Below, in pieces: positions 7,421 through 15,981 of a stretch of DNA of 64,000 bases (positions are counted from its first letter, which is position 1; every line of letters starts with the position of its first letter). The notes below the pieces were generated by a model, which did no database searches, was not told where the DNA came from, and saw only the letters and a program-made list of their open reading frames with translations. The translations under genes were made by a program, and so were the position numbers. Origin of the DNA: JASGIT01 sp047601665 (GTDB lineage Bacteria; Pseudomonadota; Gammaproteobacteria; Burkholderiales; Burkholderiaceae_C); NCBI GenBank assembly GCA_047601665.1, contig JASGIT010000001.1, positions 620,001-684,000 on the forward strand. Reading direction: 5' to 3'.

Positions 7421-9501
7421 AGCTCTCCGAAGACAGACTGCCCCTGGTGGTGCACCACCACGCAGTTGCGCCCCGCGCGCTTGGCCGCGTAGCAGGTCAT
7501 GTCGGCCGCGTGCAGCAGCTCGGCCACGGTGGGCCAGCGCAGGCTCAGCACCACCAGGCCGATGCTCGCGCCCAGCGTGAAGGTGCGCTCCTGGTAGGCG
7601 GGCTGCCAGTCGCGCAGGGCGGCGCACAGCTGCTCGGCCACGGCGTGGCCGCGCGCGGGCGTGCAGCCGGGCAGCACCACGGCGAATTCGTCGCCGCCCA
7701 GCCGCGCGGCCCAGCCCACCTGGCGCACCTGCACGTCGATCAGGCGGGCCACGTGGCGCAGCACGTCGTCGCCCGCGTCGTGGCCCGCGAAGTCGTTGAC
7801 CACCGTGAAATGGTCCAGGTCCAGGAACAGCAGCACGCCCGCGGCGTCCGGCGCGCCGTCTTCGCTGCCCGGTGGGGACATGGCCTGCTGCACCAGCATC
7901 TGCTGCAGGCGCTGCTCAAAGGCGGAGCGATTGGGCAGCAACGTGAGCGGGTCGTGCAGCGCGGCCCAGCCCTGCTGGCGCAGCGCCTCGCGCGCGGCCG
8001 TGAGGTCTTCGAGGAACCACACCGTGCCGACCTCGCCATCCGCGACGCCCGCCTCGTCCAGCCGGCGGCCCTGCACGCGCGCCCATACCGGGCCGCCGTC
8101 CTTGCGGGTGAAGCACACGTCGCCGTCGAACGCGCCGTGCGCCGCGAATTCGCTCTGCACGCGCTGGATCAGGGCGTTGTAGTCGGCGGCGGAGCCGCAC
8201 AGCACGCTGGCCTCGCGCCCGCGCAGCAGGTCCGCCGCGTAGCCCAGCACGTGGCTCGCCTGGCGGTTCACCACCTCGATGCGGTCGCGGTGCGTGATCA
8301 CGATGCCCACGGGCGCGTTGTCGAGGATGGCCTGGAACTGCGCTTCCAGCGCCGCGTGGTGGGCCTTCTGCCGCGCGCTCTGGCGCTTCAGGCCGCGGAA
8401 CACGGCGGTCAGCGCATCCACCTCGCCGCGCGCGCGCGGCCAGGGGCCCAGCGGGTCGGCGTCGGGCTGCAGGAGCTGCGGCGCGCGATGGCGCAACTGG
8501 GCCAGCGGCTGCGCGATCCGGGCCATGCACAGCAGCGCCGCAATGGCGATGAACAGCAGCGCGGCGGCGGCCGTCCACCAGGCATCGCGCTGCGCGCTCT
8601 GCACGGGCGCGAGCAGGGCCTGCGCGTCGCTCACGCGGGCCACCATCCACTGCGGCAGCGGCATTCCCGCCATGCTCACGATGTGGCGCGGCAGCACTTC
8701 GGTGCCGGCGCCATCCGACACGGGCCGCGCCGCCCCCTGCCAGGCGGCGAACACCGGGGCCAGGCCCGGCTCGTCACGCACCTGGCCCAGAATGCGCGAC
8801 GATTCGGAGTGCGCCAGGATGGTGCCGCCCCGCGTGAAGACGATGAGGCGCGAATCCTCGCGCTGGGGCAGCCCCATGGCCGGCGGCAGCAGCCCCTGCG
8901 ACTGCAGGCGGATGGTTCCGCCCACCACGCCCAGCAGGCCGCCGTCCTCGCGGTGCAGGGGCATGGTGAACATCACGCGCGCATCGCCGCCCCGGCCCAC
9001 GATGGGCTCGGACACCAGCGGCTTGCCGCCGGCGAGCGTGCGGCGCAGGACGTCGCGCTCCACGGGGTCGAGCGGGCCGCCCGCCTCCGCGCGGCCACGC
9101 CGCAGGCTGAGGCCCAATTCGCCATCGGGCCGCACCACGCGCAAGCTGTCGAAAAAGGTCGCGGCGGGCAGCCCCTGTTCCGCGACCGACGCAGGCGCAT
9201 CGAGCATGGCCGGGGTAATGGCGGCCGCCACCGCGCCCAGCATTTTCTGGCTCTGCTCGACCTTGCTCGCCAGCACGCGCGCGAGCATCTCCACCTCGTC
9301 GTTCTGCTGGCCGACGATGCGCCGCACCGCCTCCTGCCCCGAAGCGCGCCCTACCAGCCAGGCCGACACGCCACCCGCCAGCGCCAGGGCCAGCGCCGTC
9401 ACGCACATGAGGCGCAGCACCATGGCCCCCGGCGCCCACCAGAAGGCCATGGCGGCGGGGTCGAGACGGCTGTGCGCGGACAGGGGCATGGAACGTGGCA
9501 A
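7417..9501 (-). CDS. membrane sensor diguanylate cyclase (extracytoplasmic sensor-PAS-GGDEF)
   Basis: Probable c-di-GMP synthase of 694 aa. One membrane helix near residues 28-50 precedes an extracytoplasmic Cache-like sensor region (about 55-300). A second helix (about 310-335), a PAS domain (NAPVGIVITHRDRIEVVNRQ), and a C-terminal GGDEF domain with an intact RLGGDEF (600-606) follow. There is no EAL domain. The allosteric inhibitory RxxD site that normally lies five residues before GGDEF reads RQVG here, so product inhibition may be lost. The gene is convergent with xdhB and separated from puuD by a terminator, so it is probably monocistronic. The ligand is unknown; its position amid purine genes suggests but does not show purine sensing. 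Confidence 0.9.
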   Translation of the reverse strand: MPRSMPLSAHSRLDPAAMAFWWAPGAMVLRLMCVTALALALAGGVSAWLVGRASGQEAVRRIVGQQNDEVEMLARVLASKVEQSQKMLGAVAAAITPAMLDAPASVAEQGLPAATFFDSLRVVRPDGELGLSLRRGRAEAGGPLDPVERDVLRRTLAGGKPLVSEPIVGRGGDARVMFTMPLHREDGGLLGVVGGTIRLQSQGLLPPAMGLPQREDSRLIVFTRGGTILAHSESSRILGQVRDEPGLAPVFAAWQGAARPVSDGAGTEVLPRHIVSMAGMPLPQWMVARVSDAQALLAPVQSAQRDAWWTAAAALLFIAIAALLCMARIAQPLAQLRHRAPQLLQPDADPLGPWPRARGEVDALTAVFRGLKRQSARQKAHHAALEAQFQAILDNAPVGIVITHRDRIEVVNRQASHVLGYAADLLRGREASVLCGSAADYNALIQRVQSEFAAHGAFDGDVCFTRKDGGPVWARVQGRRLDEAGVADGEVGTVWFLEDLTAAREALRQQGWAALHDPLTLLPNRSAFEQRLQQMLVQQAMSPPGSEDGAPDAAGVLLFLDLDHFTVVNDFAGHDAGDDVLRHVARLIDVQVRQVGWAARLGGDEFAVVLPGCTPARGHAVAEQLCAALRDWQPAYQERTFTLGASIGLVVLSLRWPTVAELLHAADMTCYAAKRAGRNCVVVHHQGQSVFGEL

Positions 9502-9587
9502 CGGAGGGTTCTCGAACGAATATACGCAGCACGTCCCGTGCCATGCCTGAGGTCGAACCCTGTTGGGTGGAACCCTGAACTAACGGC

Positions 9588-9624
9588 AAAAAGCCGCCAG
9601 CGCGGCTGCGCTGGCGGCTTTTTT
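9588..9624 (-). terminator. Rho-independent terminator (puuD; may work both ways)
   Basis: An 11-bp perfect stem AGCCGCCAGCG/CGCTGGCGGCT (9592-9602 and 9609-9619) is flanked by A5 on the left and T6 on the right. It lies 21 bp beyond the puuD stop. The A run reads as U on the minus strand, which suits puuD. Confidence 0.85.
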
Positions 9625-9644
9625 CACGATCTCGGAGGGAGCGC

Positions 9645-10901
9645 CTACTCCGTCTTGGCTCCGTCCTCGTACCACTTCTTGATGAGCGCGCGCTCGTCGT
9701 CGGTCATGCCGGTGGCGTTGTTCATGGGCATGAGTTTCTGCACCACCACCTGCTGGTACATGGCCTGGGCGTGCTGCTTGACGGAATCGACGTTGTCGAA
9801 GCGCAGGCCCTTCATCTGCACGGCCGGACCGTGGCACATGAAGCAGCGCTGCTCCAGCACCTTGTGCACGGCGGCAAAGCCGGAGGCCGGTGCGGCGGCG
9901 GCGACCGCCTCGCCGGAGGCCGCCGCGGCGGGGGCCGGAGCCGCCGCCACCGGGGCGGGCGAGCTCGGCATGGCCTTGGGAGCCAGGAAGCCGATCATCG
10001 CGCCGATCACGACGATGCCGGCCACCGCGAAGGGCAGCGGGTAGCCGTTGCGGCCCAGCTTGTAGCCGTGGCGCAGCACGAAGAACTGGCGGATGGCGGC
10101 GCCGGCGAACATCATGCAGATCAGCACCAGCCAGTTCTGCGGATGGCTCCAGGTGAAGCTGTAGTGGTTCGACAGCATGGCGAACAGCACGGGCAGCGTG
10201 AAGTAGGTGTTGTGCACGCTGCGCTGCTTGCCGCGCTTGCCGTAGATGGGATCGACGGGCTGGCCGGCCTTGATGGCGGCGACGACCTTGCGCTGGCCGG
10301 GGATGATCCAGAAGAACACGTTGGCGCTCATGGAGGTGGCGATCATCGCGCCGACGAGCAGGAAGGCGGCGCGGCCCGCGAACAGGTGGCAGGCCAGCCA
10401 CGAGGCCACGCACACCAGCACCAGCACCAGCGCGCCGACGATGGAATCGCCGTTCTTCTTCTGCCCGAAGGTACGGCAGGCCAGGTCGTACAGCACCCAG
10501 AACACCACCAGGAAGCCCAGCGCCACCAGGATGGCGGTGGACGGCGCCCAGTCCATCTTGGACTTGTCGATCAGGTAGGTGCTGGCGCTCCAGAGGTACG
10601 ACACGGTGAACAGCGCGAAGCCGCTGAGCCAGGTGCTGTAGCTTTCCCAGTAGAACCAGTGCAGGTGCTCGGGCAGCTTCGGCGGGGAGACGTTGAACTT
10701 GACGGGGTGGTAGAAGCCGCCGCCGTGCAGCGCCCAGAGTTCGCCGCTGACGCCTTGAGATTTCTCGTAATCGCCCTCGGGCGGCGTGAGGCTGCTGTCC
10801 AGGAAGACGAAGTAGAACGACGAGCCCACCCAGGCGATCGCTGTGATGACGTGGACCCAGCGCAACAGCAGGTTGGCCCAGTCGAGAATGTAACCTTCCA
10901 T
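9645..10901 (-). CDS. puuD: membrane-bound urate hydroxylase with cytochrome c domain
   Basis: Urate to 5-hydroxyisourate oxidase of the PuuD type, 418 aa, which passes electrons to the respiratory chain rather than to oxygen directly. The N-terminal part is an integral membrane domain with about eight helices (starts MEGYILDWANLLLRWVHVI). An Ala/Pro-rich linker (about 310-340) leads to a C-terminal cytochrome c domain with the heme-binding CFMCH (353-357) and a methionine-rich LMPMNN axial region. It fits between xanthine dehydrogenase and UraH in the pathway. The region just upstream of its start contains an operator-like palindrome shared with uraH copy 2. Confidence 0.93.
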   Translation of the reverse strand: MEGYILDWANLLLRWVHVITAIAWVGSSFYFVFLDSSLTPPEGDYEKSQGVSGELWALHGGGFYHPVKFNVSPPKLPEHLHWFYWESYSTWLSGFALFTVSYLWSASTYLIDKSKMDWAPSTAILVALGFLVVFWVLYDLACRTFGQKKNGDSIVGALVLVLVCVASWLACHLFAGRAAFLLVGAMIATSMSANVFFWIIPGQRKVVAAIKAGQPVDPIYGKRGKQRSVHNTYFTLPVLFAMLSNHYSFTWSHPQNWLVLICMMFAGAAIRQFFVLRHGYKLGRNGYPLPFAVAGIVVIGAMIGFLAPKAMPSSPAPVAAAPAPAAAASGEAVAAAAPASGFAAVHKVLEQRCFMCHGPAVQMKGLRFDNVDSVKQHAQAMYQQVVVQKLMPMNNATGMTDDERALIKKWYEDGAKTE

Positions 10902-11048
10902 GTTTCTCTCTCAACTTTGCGGCGCGTGGGGCGCCGCGTTTATTTGCAACCTGCTCACCACTGCGGGCGCTCTGAGCAGAACGAAGTGGCCGCGCACCTG
11001 GGCCTTGTGTGGCAAGACCGGGGCACCGCTGCGACCATCAGTGCCACG

Positions 11049-11062
11049 AAGTGTATACAGTT
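11049..11062. promoter_or_regulatory. Operator-like palindrome upstream of puuD
   Basis: AAGTGTATACAGTT is a near-perfect palindrome centred on TGTATACA, about 150 bp before the puuD start. The same core occurs in a perfect 18-bp palindrome before uraH copy 2 (16372-16389). FCD-type GntR regulators often bind TGTATACA-like sites; that assignment is inference. Confidence 0.5.
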
Positions 11063-11100
11063 GCGGTGTACATTTCCAGTAACCAACACCCTCATGCGAC

Positions 11101-11116
11101 CTAGGGATATCCCTAG
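11101..11116. promoter_or_regulatory. Perfect 16-bp palindrome
   Basis: CTAGGGATATCCCTAG lies between the beta-lactamase-like gene's stop and puuD, about 200 bp from the puuD start. It may be a second operator in the puuD control region. It has no T run and so is not an obvious terminator. Confidence 0.4.
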
Positions 11117-11138
11117 CCGCATTCTCCGTAAGCAAAAG

Positions 11139-12284
11139 TCATTCCACAGCGTGCAGGATGGCCCAGGCCGCCTGGATGCGTTCCGGGATGGGGACGTTCT
11201 TGTTGGCGAGCAGCACGAGGCCGACCTCCTTCGCGGGCACGAAGACGGCATAGGCGCCAAAGCCGTTGGTGGAGCCGGTCTTGTTGAACAGCGCGCCCTG
11301 CCGCGGCACGGCCAGGCGCACGGCAGGCTGGGGCTGCAAGGCGGTCTGCGCGGAATTGCCCGCCAGCACGCGCTCCAGCGACACCGGCGCGTCGTACATC
11401 TCCCAGCCCAGGCCCTGCACCAGGTTGCCGCCCACCTGCACCAGGCCGGTGTGCGTGGCGGCGATGGCGCGCCGCAGCGCGGGCTCCAGCGCCGGGCCGA
11501 GGCCCAGGTTGGCCTCGACGAAGCGCAGCATGTCGGGCGCGGTGGTCTTCACGCCGTAGGCCTGCGCATCGAACATGCCGGGCGCGACACGGATGGGCCG
11601 GTCGTCCTGCGTGTAGCCCTGGGCGTAGTCGCCCTGGCGCTCCGGGGGCACCTGCAGGTAGGTGCTGCGCAAGCCGAAGCGTGGGAACAGCGTGCGCTCC
11701 ATGGCCGCGTCGAACGGCTGGCCCAGGCTGCGCGCCGCCGCCAGGCCGAACAGCCCGATGCTCGGGTTGGAATACTGCCGCTGCGCGCCCACGGGAAAGC
11801 GGGGCTGCCAATGGCGGAAGTAGTCGAACATGCGCGGCGCGTCGGTCACGTCGTCGGGGAATTGCAGCGGCAGGCCGCCCGCCGTGTAGGTGCCCAGCGC
11901 CAGCACGGGAATGCCGTCGAAGCGGCTACCCGCGAGTTCGGGCACATAGCGGCTGGCGCTGGCGGAAAAGTCGAGCTGGCCCCGCGCCTGGGCGTAGGCG
12001 GCCAGGGTGGCGGTCAAAGTCTTGCTGACCGAGCCCAGTTCGAACAGCGTGTCCTGCGTGACGGGCCGGCCCTCCGCCTTCGACGCCACGCCGTAGTAGA
12101 AAAAAGACCGCCGCCCGTGCACCGTGACGGCCACCGCCATGCCGGGCACGCCGTGGCGCGCCATCAGCGTGGGGATGGTGGCGTCCACCGTGCGGCGCAG
12201 CGCGGCGTCGTCCGCCTCACCATCGGCCCGGTGCGCGCAGGCGCCCAGCAGCAAGGCGGCGGTCAGCAGGAAAAGTCTGCGCAT
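11139..12284 (-). CDS. class C beta-lactamase family lipoprotein
   Basis: Serine hydrolase of the AmpC type, 381 aa. It has all three active-site motifs: S85-V-S-K88, Y171-S-N173 and K335-T-G-S-T, with the spacing of class C enzymes. Unlike ordinary soluble AmpC, the N-terminus ends in a lipobox (LLLGAC, Cys16), which predicts an outer-membrane lipoprotein since residue +2 is Ala. Its start lies 22 nt inside the end of xdhC on the same strand, so the two are likely co-translated. The motifs support beta-lactam hydrolysis, but the purine neighbourhood leaves another amide substrate open. No ampR-like regulator lies next to it. Confidence 0.88.
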   Translation of the reverse strand: MRRLFLLTAALLLGACAHRADGEADDAALRRTVDATIPTLMARHGVPGMAVAVTVHGRRSFFYYGVASKAEGRPVTQDTLFELGSVSKTLTATLAAYAQARGQLDFSASASRYVPELAGSRFDGIPVLALGTYTAGGLPLQFPDDVTDAPRMFDYFRHWQPRFPVGAQRQYSNPSIGLFGLAAARSLGQPFDAAMERTLFPRFGLRSTYLQVPPERQGDYAQGYTQDDRPIRVAPGMFDAQAYGVKTTAPDMLRFVEANLGLGPALEPALRRAIAATHTGLVQVGGNLVQGLGWEMYDAPVSLERVLAGNSAQTALQPQPAVRLAVPRQGALFNKTGSTNGFGAYAVFVPAKEVGLVLLANKNVPIPERIQAAWAILHAVE

Positions 12285-13084
12285 GGCCCTTGCTGCAGCA
12301 ACTGCGCCGCCACGGCCACGGCGATGACCTCGGGCTCCTTGCCGGTGATGCCCGGCACGCCGATGGGGCAGGTGACGTGGGCGAGCTCCTCATCCGCGTA
12401 GCCGCGTTCGCGCAGGCGGCGGCGGAAGGTGGCCCATTTGGTCTTGCTGCCGATCAGGCCGATGAACGGCAGGTCGCCGCGCGCGCGCTGGCGCTTGAGG
12501 CAGGCGGCCACCACGTCCAGGTCTTCGGCATGGCTGAAGCTCATGATCAGCACGAGCGAACCCGGCGCCAGTGTGGGCACCGCGGCCTGCACGGGGTCGG
12601 AATGCTCGCACTCCACGCCTTCGGGCAGCGGGTCGGGGAAGATGCCGTCGCGGCTGTCCACCCAGGTCAGCGCATAGGGCAGCGGCGCCAGCACGCGCGC
12701 GATGGCATGGCCTACGTGACCGCCGCCGAACAGCGCCACGGGCCGGTGGTGCTGCGTGAGGCGCGCATAGAGCGCGTGCTTATCCGCCGCCGTGACCACG
12801 GTGAAGCGCAGAAACACCACACCGCCGCAGCACTGGCCCAGGCTGGGGCCGAGGGGATAGCGCAGGACGTCATTCCCCTGCCCGCCCGCGAGCCGCTGGC
12901 GGGCCTCGGCAATGGCCTGGTATTCGAGGTGCCCGCCGCCGATCGTGTCGATGGTGCCGCCCGCGTGCACGGCCATCCAGGCGCCGCGCTCGCGCGGCGC
13001 GGAGCCCTGGGTGGAGTCCACCTCAACGAGGCAGGCCGGCCCGTGCGCGAGCACGTCCAGCAACATCCGCAAGGCTGTCATCAC
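12263..13084 (-). CDS. xdhC: xanthine dehydrogenase accessory protein (molybdenum cofactor sulfuration/insertion)
   Basis: Cytoplasmic chaperone, 273 aa, that binds the molybdenum cofactor, promotes its sulfuration and delivers it to XdhB. It has the XdhC N-terminal signature (VEVDSTQGSAPRERGAWM, GTIDTIGGGHLEYQAI), a QCCGGVV segment with paired cysteines, and a Rossmann-like C-terminal domain (VALFGGGHVGHAIARVL, IGLIGSKTKWATFRRRL, CPIGVPGITGKEPEVIAV). The annotated start is the first of two closely spaced methionines. It is separated from xdhAB by about 5 kb and followed by the overlapping beta-lactamase-like gene. A lipoprotein gene lies head-to-head with it, 17 bp away. Confidence 0.93.
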   Translation of the reverse strand: MMTALRMLLDVLAHGPACLVEVDSTQGSAPRERGAWMAVHAGGTIDTIGGGHLEYQAIAEARQRLAGGQGNDVLRYPLGPSLGQCCGGVVFLRFTVVTAADKHALYARLTQHHRPVALFGGGHVGHAIARVLAPLPYALTWVDSRDGIFPDPLPEGVECEHSDPVQAAVPTLAPGSLVLIMSFSHAEDLDVVAACLKRQRARGDLPFIGLIGSKTKWATFRRRLRERGYADEELAHVTCPIGVPGITGKEPEVIAVAVAAQLLQQGPCADFSC

Positions 13085-13101
13085 TTATCCTCGGCCGTCA
13101 T

Positions 13102-13536
13102 ATGTTCCTTCGCATCTGCTCCATCATCGTAGCCGCTGCGGCCCTGCTGCTGGCGGGCTGCCAATCCACGCCGACGGCTTCCTCCACCGCCTCGCCCGCC
13201 GAGGCGCGCGCGTACCGGCAGCAGGCGGCGCGACACCTGTATGCCCTGAACGCCAGCCGCATCTACCCCGGCCAGCTGCCGCCCATGCTGTACGCGGTGG
13301 GCGTGCTGAACGTGGACATCGACAGCGCGGGCCGCGTGACGCGCCTGCACTGGCAGCGTGCGCCCAGCCATGCGCCCGAGGTCATGGCCGAGATCGAGCG
13401 CACGGTGCGCGCCGCCGCGCCCTTTCCCCGCCCCGGCACGCGCTCGGGGCGCGTGACCTATACCGACGTGTGGCTGTGGGACCAGTCTGGGCGCTTCCAG
13501 CTCGATACGCTGACCGAGGGCCAGCGCGGGGAATGA
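13102..13536 (+). CDS. small lipoprotein with TonB C-terminal-like domain
   Basis: Predicted lipoprotein of 144 aa: signal peptide ending in lipobox LLLAGC (Cys at about 20), then a compact domain. The pattern GVLNVDIDSAGRVTRLHWQR followed by IERTVRAAAPFP is that of the TonB C-terminal fold, but there is no proline-rich spanning region, so it is not a functional TonB. The role is unknown. It is divergent from xdhC and convergent with uraH copy 1, with a one-base gap at its 3' end. Confidence 0.75.
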   Translation: MFLRICSIIVAAAALLLAGCQSTPTASSTASPAEARAYRQQAARHLYALNASRIYPGQLPPMLYAVGVLNVDIDSAGRVTRLHWQRAPSHAPEVMAEIERTVRAAAPFPRPGTRSGRVTYTDVWLWDQSGRFQLDTLTEGQRGE

Positions 13537-13537
13537 G

Positions 13538-13888
13538 TCAAGAGCCGCGGTAGGTGGAGTAGCTCCAGGGGCTGACCAGCAGCGGCACGTGGTAGTGCTG
13601 GTCGGTATGGGCCACGCCGAAGTCCAGGCTGACCTGGTTCAGGAAGTTGGGCTCGGGCAGTTGCACGCCGCGCGCCTTGAAATAGGCCGCCACGTCGAAG
13701 GTCAGGCGGTAGGTGCCGACCTTCAGGCTGTTGTTGTCGAACAGCGGCGCGTCGGTGCGGCCGTCGTGGTTGAGCACCAGGCGCTGTAGCAGCGTGGCCT
13801 GCTCCCCGTTGGTGGCATACAGCGCGACGGACATGCCCGCGGCGGGGCAGCCGTTCATGGTGTCGAGGACGTGGGTGCTGAGGCCCAT
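13538..13888 (-). CDS. uraH: 5-hydroxyisourate hydrolase (copy 1)
   Basis: Transthyretin-like enzyme, 116 aa, hydrolysing 5-hydroxyisourate to OHCU in urate breakdown. The start at 13888 is set by AGGAGA a few bases upstream. It has the N-terminal LSTHVLDT, the internal GRTDAPLF and the C-terminal YSTYRGS tetrapeptide region that forms the active site with the N-terminal His and the HYHVPLL stretch. It is one of two nearly identical copies flanking the purine permease; the other is at 15982-16332. The six amino-acid differences all fall in residues 25-38. Confidence 0.95.
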   Translation of the reverse strand: MGLSTHVLDTMNGCPAAGMSVALYATNGEQATLLQRLVLNHDGRTDAPLFDNNSLKVGTYRLTFDVAAYFKARGVQLPEPNFLNQVSLDFGVAHTDQHYHVPLLVSPWSYSTYRGS

Positions 13889-14170
13889 GGGTTGTTCTCC
13901 TGAAATATCTGACCTGTTCAGTGAGCAGTTCCCGTGCCAGGCTGCGGCGGCTCTTTGGTGCGGCCCGTGAACTCGGATGGTGCACCGCACCATTACGCAC
14001 GTCCCGGCGCGGTGCCGCCGGCATGGGCCGACGCCGCGTTGCAGTAGCCCTTAAGCGCCAGAAAATCCAATATTTTCAATAACTTAGCGGAAATTCTCCG
14101 CCCGCACGGCGCGGGGCGGCAGCGCTGGCCTGTTTCTTGCGCTATCCATGGAAATTCCAAAGGAGCACCC

Positions 14171-14437
14171 ATGGCCATCCGCATCAGCACGTCGTTCCTG
14201 CAGCCGATGCTGCCCAACCGCGCCGCCGCGCTCGGCGCCAGCCTGCAGCCGCTGCTGCACCGGCTGCAGACGGCGGGCGTGTTGCAAACGGACGACGTCA
14301 TCGCGTGCGAGGGTATGCACTTTCGCGTCGCGCGGCGCGTCTGGCACGGCGAGGACGACGCGATGGTGCTGGAAGTGATGCTGCAGTGCGAATCCTGGGC
14401 CCACCTCGCGCCCGGAGCCCTGCGCGCCGCCGCCTGA
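14171..14437 (+). CDS. small conserved-looking protein of unknown function upstream of the purine permease
   Basis: An 88-aa reading frame with a good ribosome-binding site (AAAGGAGC seven bases before the ATG) and 42 bp from the permease start, so probably the first gene of a two-gene operon. The protein is mixed, with an amphipathic start (ISTSFLQPMLPNRAAALGAS) and an acidic middle, and has no membrane segment, signal peptide or recognised motif. I do not recognise the family. Its position suggests a link to purine uptake or urate handling, which is inference. Roughly 280 bp upstream (13889-14170) hold only AT-rich stretches suitable for a promoter, and no other gene. Confidence 0.6.
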   Translation: MAIRISTSFLQPMLPNRAAALGASLQPLLHRLQTAGVLQTDDVIACEGMHFRVARRVWHGEDDAMVLEVMLQCESWAHLAPGALRAAA

Positions 14438-14479
14438 CACCCCCATTCCATCCCGCTTGCCTCAAGAAACGGAGTTGCC

Positions 14480-15967
14480 ATGCCCCCCTCTCCCCCTTCC
14501 CCGGCTCCGTCGCCGGTCGATCAAATGCTTCCCGCCGGCCAGCTCGCGGCGCTGGGCCTGCAGCACGTGCTGGTGATGTACGCGGGCGCCGTGGCCGTGC
14601 CGCTCATCGTGGGCCGGGCGCTCAACCTGAGTTCCGACGAAGTGGCCATGCTGATCTCGGCCGACCTGTTCTGCTGCGGCATCGCCACGCTGATCCAGTC
14701 GCTGGGCGTGACGCAGTGGTTCGGCGTCAAGCTGCCGGTGATGATGGGCGTGACCTTCGCCTCGGTCGCGCCGATGCTGGCCATCGCGGGCGCCAACCCC
14801 GGCCACGCGGGCGCGCAGCTGCTGTTCGGCTCCATCATCGGCGCCGGGGTGCTCTCGATCGCCATCGCGCCGGTGGTCAGCCGCATGTTGCGGTTCTTCC
14901 CACCGGTGGTCACGGGCACCATCATCACGGTCATCGGCATCACGCTGATGCGCGTGGGCATCAACTGGATCTTCGGCAACCCCGTGGGTCCGACGGCGCC
15001 TGCCGTGGTGGACCCGGCCTACGCGCAATGGCTGGCGCAGGCCAGTTCGCCCGGCTCACCGCTGCCCGCGCCCAAGGGCATGGCCATCATGCCCACGGTG
15101 CCCAACCCCAAGTACGCCGACCTGTCGGGCATGGCCATCTCGGCGGTGGTGCTGGCCTCCATCCTGCTGATCGTCAAGTACGCCAAGGGCTTCGTGGCCA
15201 ACATCTCGGTGCTGCTGGGCATCGTGGTGGGCGCCGTGCTGGCCACCGTCATGGGCTGGATGCACTTCGACAAGGTGGGCAAGGCGCCATGGTTCGAGGT
15301 GGTGATGCCCCTGCACTTCGGTATGCCGGTGTTCGACCCGGTGCTGATCCTGACCATGACGCTGATCATGATCGTGGTGATGATCGAGTCCACCGGCATG
15401 TTCCTGGCCCTGGGCGAGATGACGGGCCGCAAGATCGGCCAGCAGGACCTGGCGCGCGGCCTGCGCACCGACGGGCTGGGCACGCTGATCGGCGGCATTT
15501 TCAACACCTTTCCGTACACCAGCTTCTCGCAGAACGTGGGGCTGGTGGCGGTGACGGGCGTCAAGAGCCGCTTCGTCTGCGTGGCCGCCGGCCTCATCAT
15601 GATTCTGCTGGGCCTGCTGCCCAAGATGGCGGCGCTGGTGGAGTCGCTGCCCACCGTGGTGCTGGGCGGCGCGGGCATCGTGATGTTCGGCATGGTGGCG
15701 GCCACGGGCATCCGCATCCTGTCGGGCGTGGACTTCAAGGCCAACCGCCACAACCCGATGATCGTGGCGGTGTCCATCGGCATCGGCATGATTCCGCTGG
15801 TGGCGCCCAACTTCAAGCAGTGGATGCCGCACAGCCTGCATTCGCTGATCGAGTCGGGCATCCTGCTGACCTCGATCACCGCCGTGCTGCTGAACGTTTT
15901 CCTCAACGGCGCCGAGTACGACGAAGCCGCCGCCATCACGGCGGCGCGGCAGGCCGAGGCGCACTGA
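14480..15967 (+). CDS. NCS2-family purine (xanthine/urate) permease
   Basis: Proton-coupled nucleobase permease of the NCS2/NAT family, 495 aa and about 14 membrane segments. The family signature region is present (FNTFPYTSFSQNVGLVAVTG with the QNVG core and KSR after it), as is an acidic TM8 motif (ESTGMFLALGEMTGRK). The family members closest in feel are urate/xanthine transporters rather than UraA-type uracil permeases. That fits its position between two uraH genes; the exact substrate is inference. GGAG a few bases before the ATG supports the start. Confidence 0.92.
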   Translation: MPPSPPSPAPSPVDQMLPAGQLAALGLQHVLVMYAGAVAVPLIVGRALNLSSDEVAMLISADLFCCGIATLIQSLGVTQWFGVKLPVMMGVTFASVAPMLAIAGANPGHAGAQLLFGSIIGAGVLSIAIAPVVSRMLRFFPPVVTGTIITVIGITLMRVGINWIFGNPVGPTAPAVVDPAYAQWLAQASSPGSPLPAPKGMAIMPTVPNPKYADLSGMAISAVVLASILLIVKYAKGFVANISVLLGIVVGAVLATVMGWMHFDKVGKAPWFEVVMPLHFGMPVFDPVLILTMTLIMIVVMIESTGMFLALGEMTGRKIGQQDLARGLRTDGLGTLIGGIFNTFPYTSFSQNVGLVAVTGVKSRFVCVAAGLIMILLGLLPKMAALVESLPTVVLGGAGIVMFGMVAATGIRILSGVDFKANRHNPMIVAVSIGIGMIPLVAPNFKQWMPHSLHSLIESGILLTSITAVLLNVFLNGAEYDEAAAITAARQAEAH

Positions 15968-15981
15968 GCGCGGTTTGCGCC

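Noticed and set aside
13102..13536. The small lipoprotein as a TonB protein
   Set aside because: It has the C-terminal fold pattern but no N-terminal membrane anchor or proline-rich spacer; the lipobox points to an outer-membrane or periplasmic lipoprotein.
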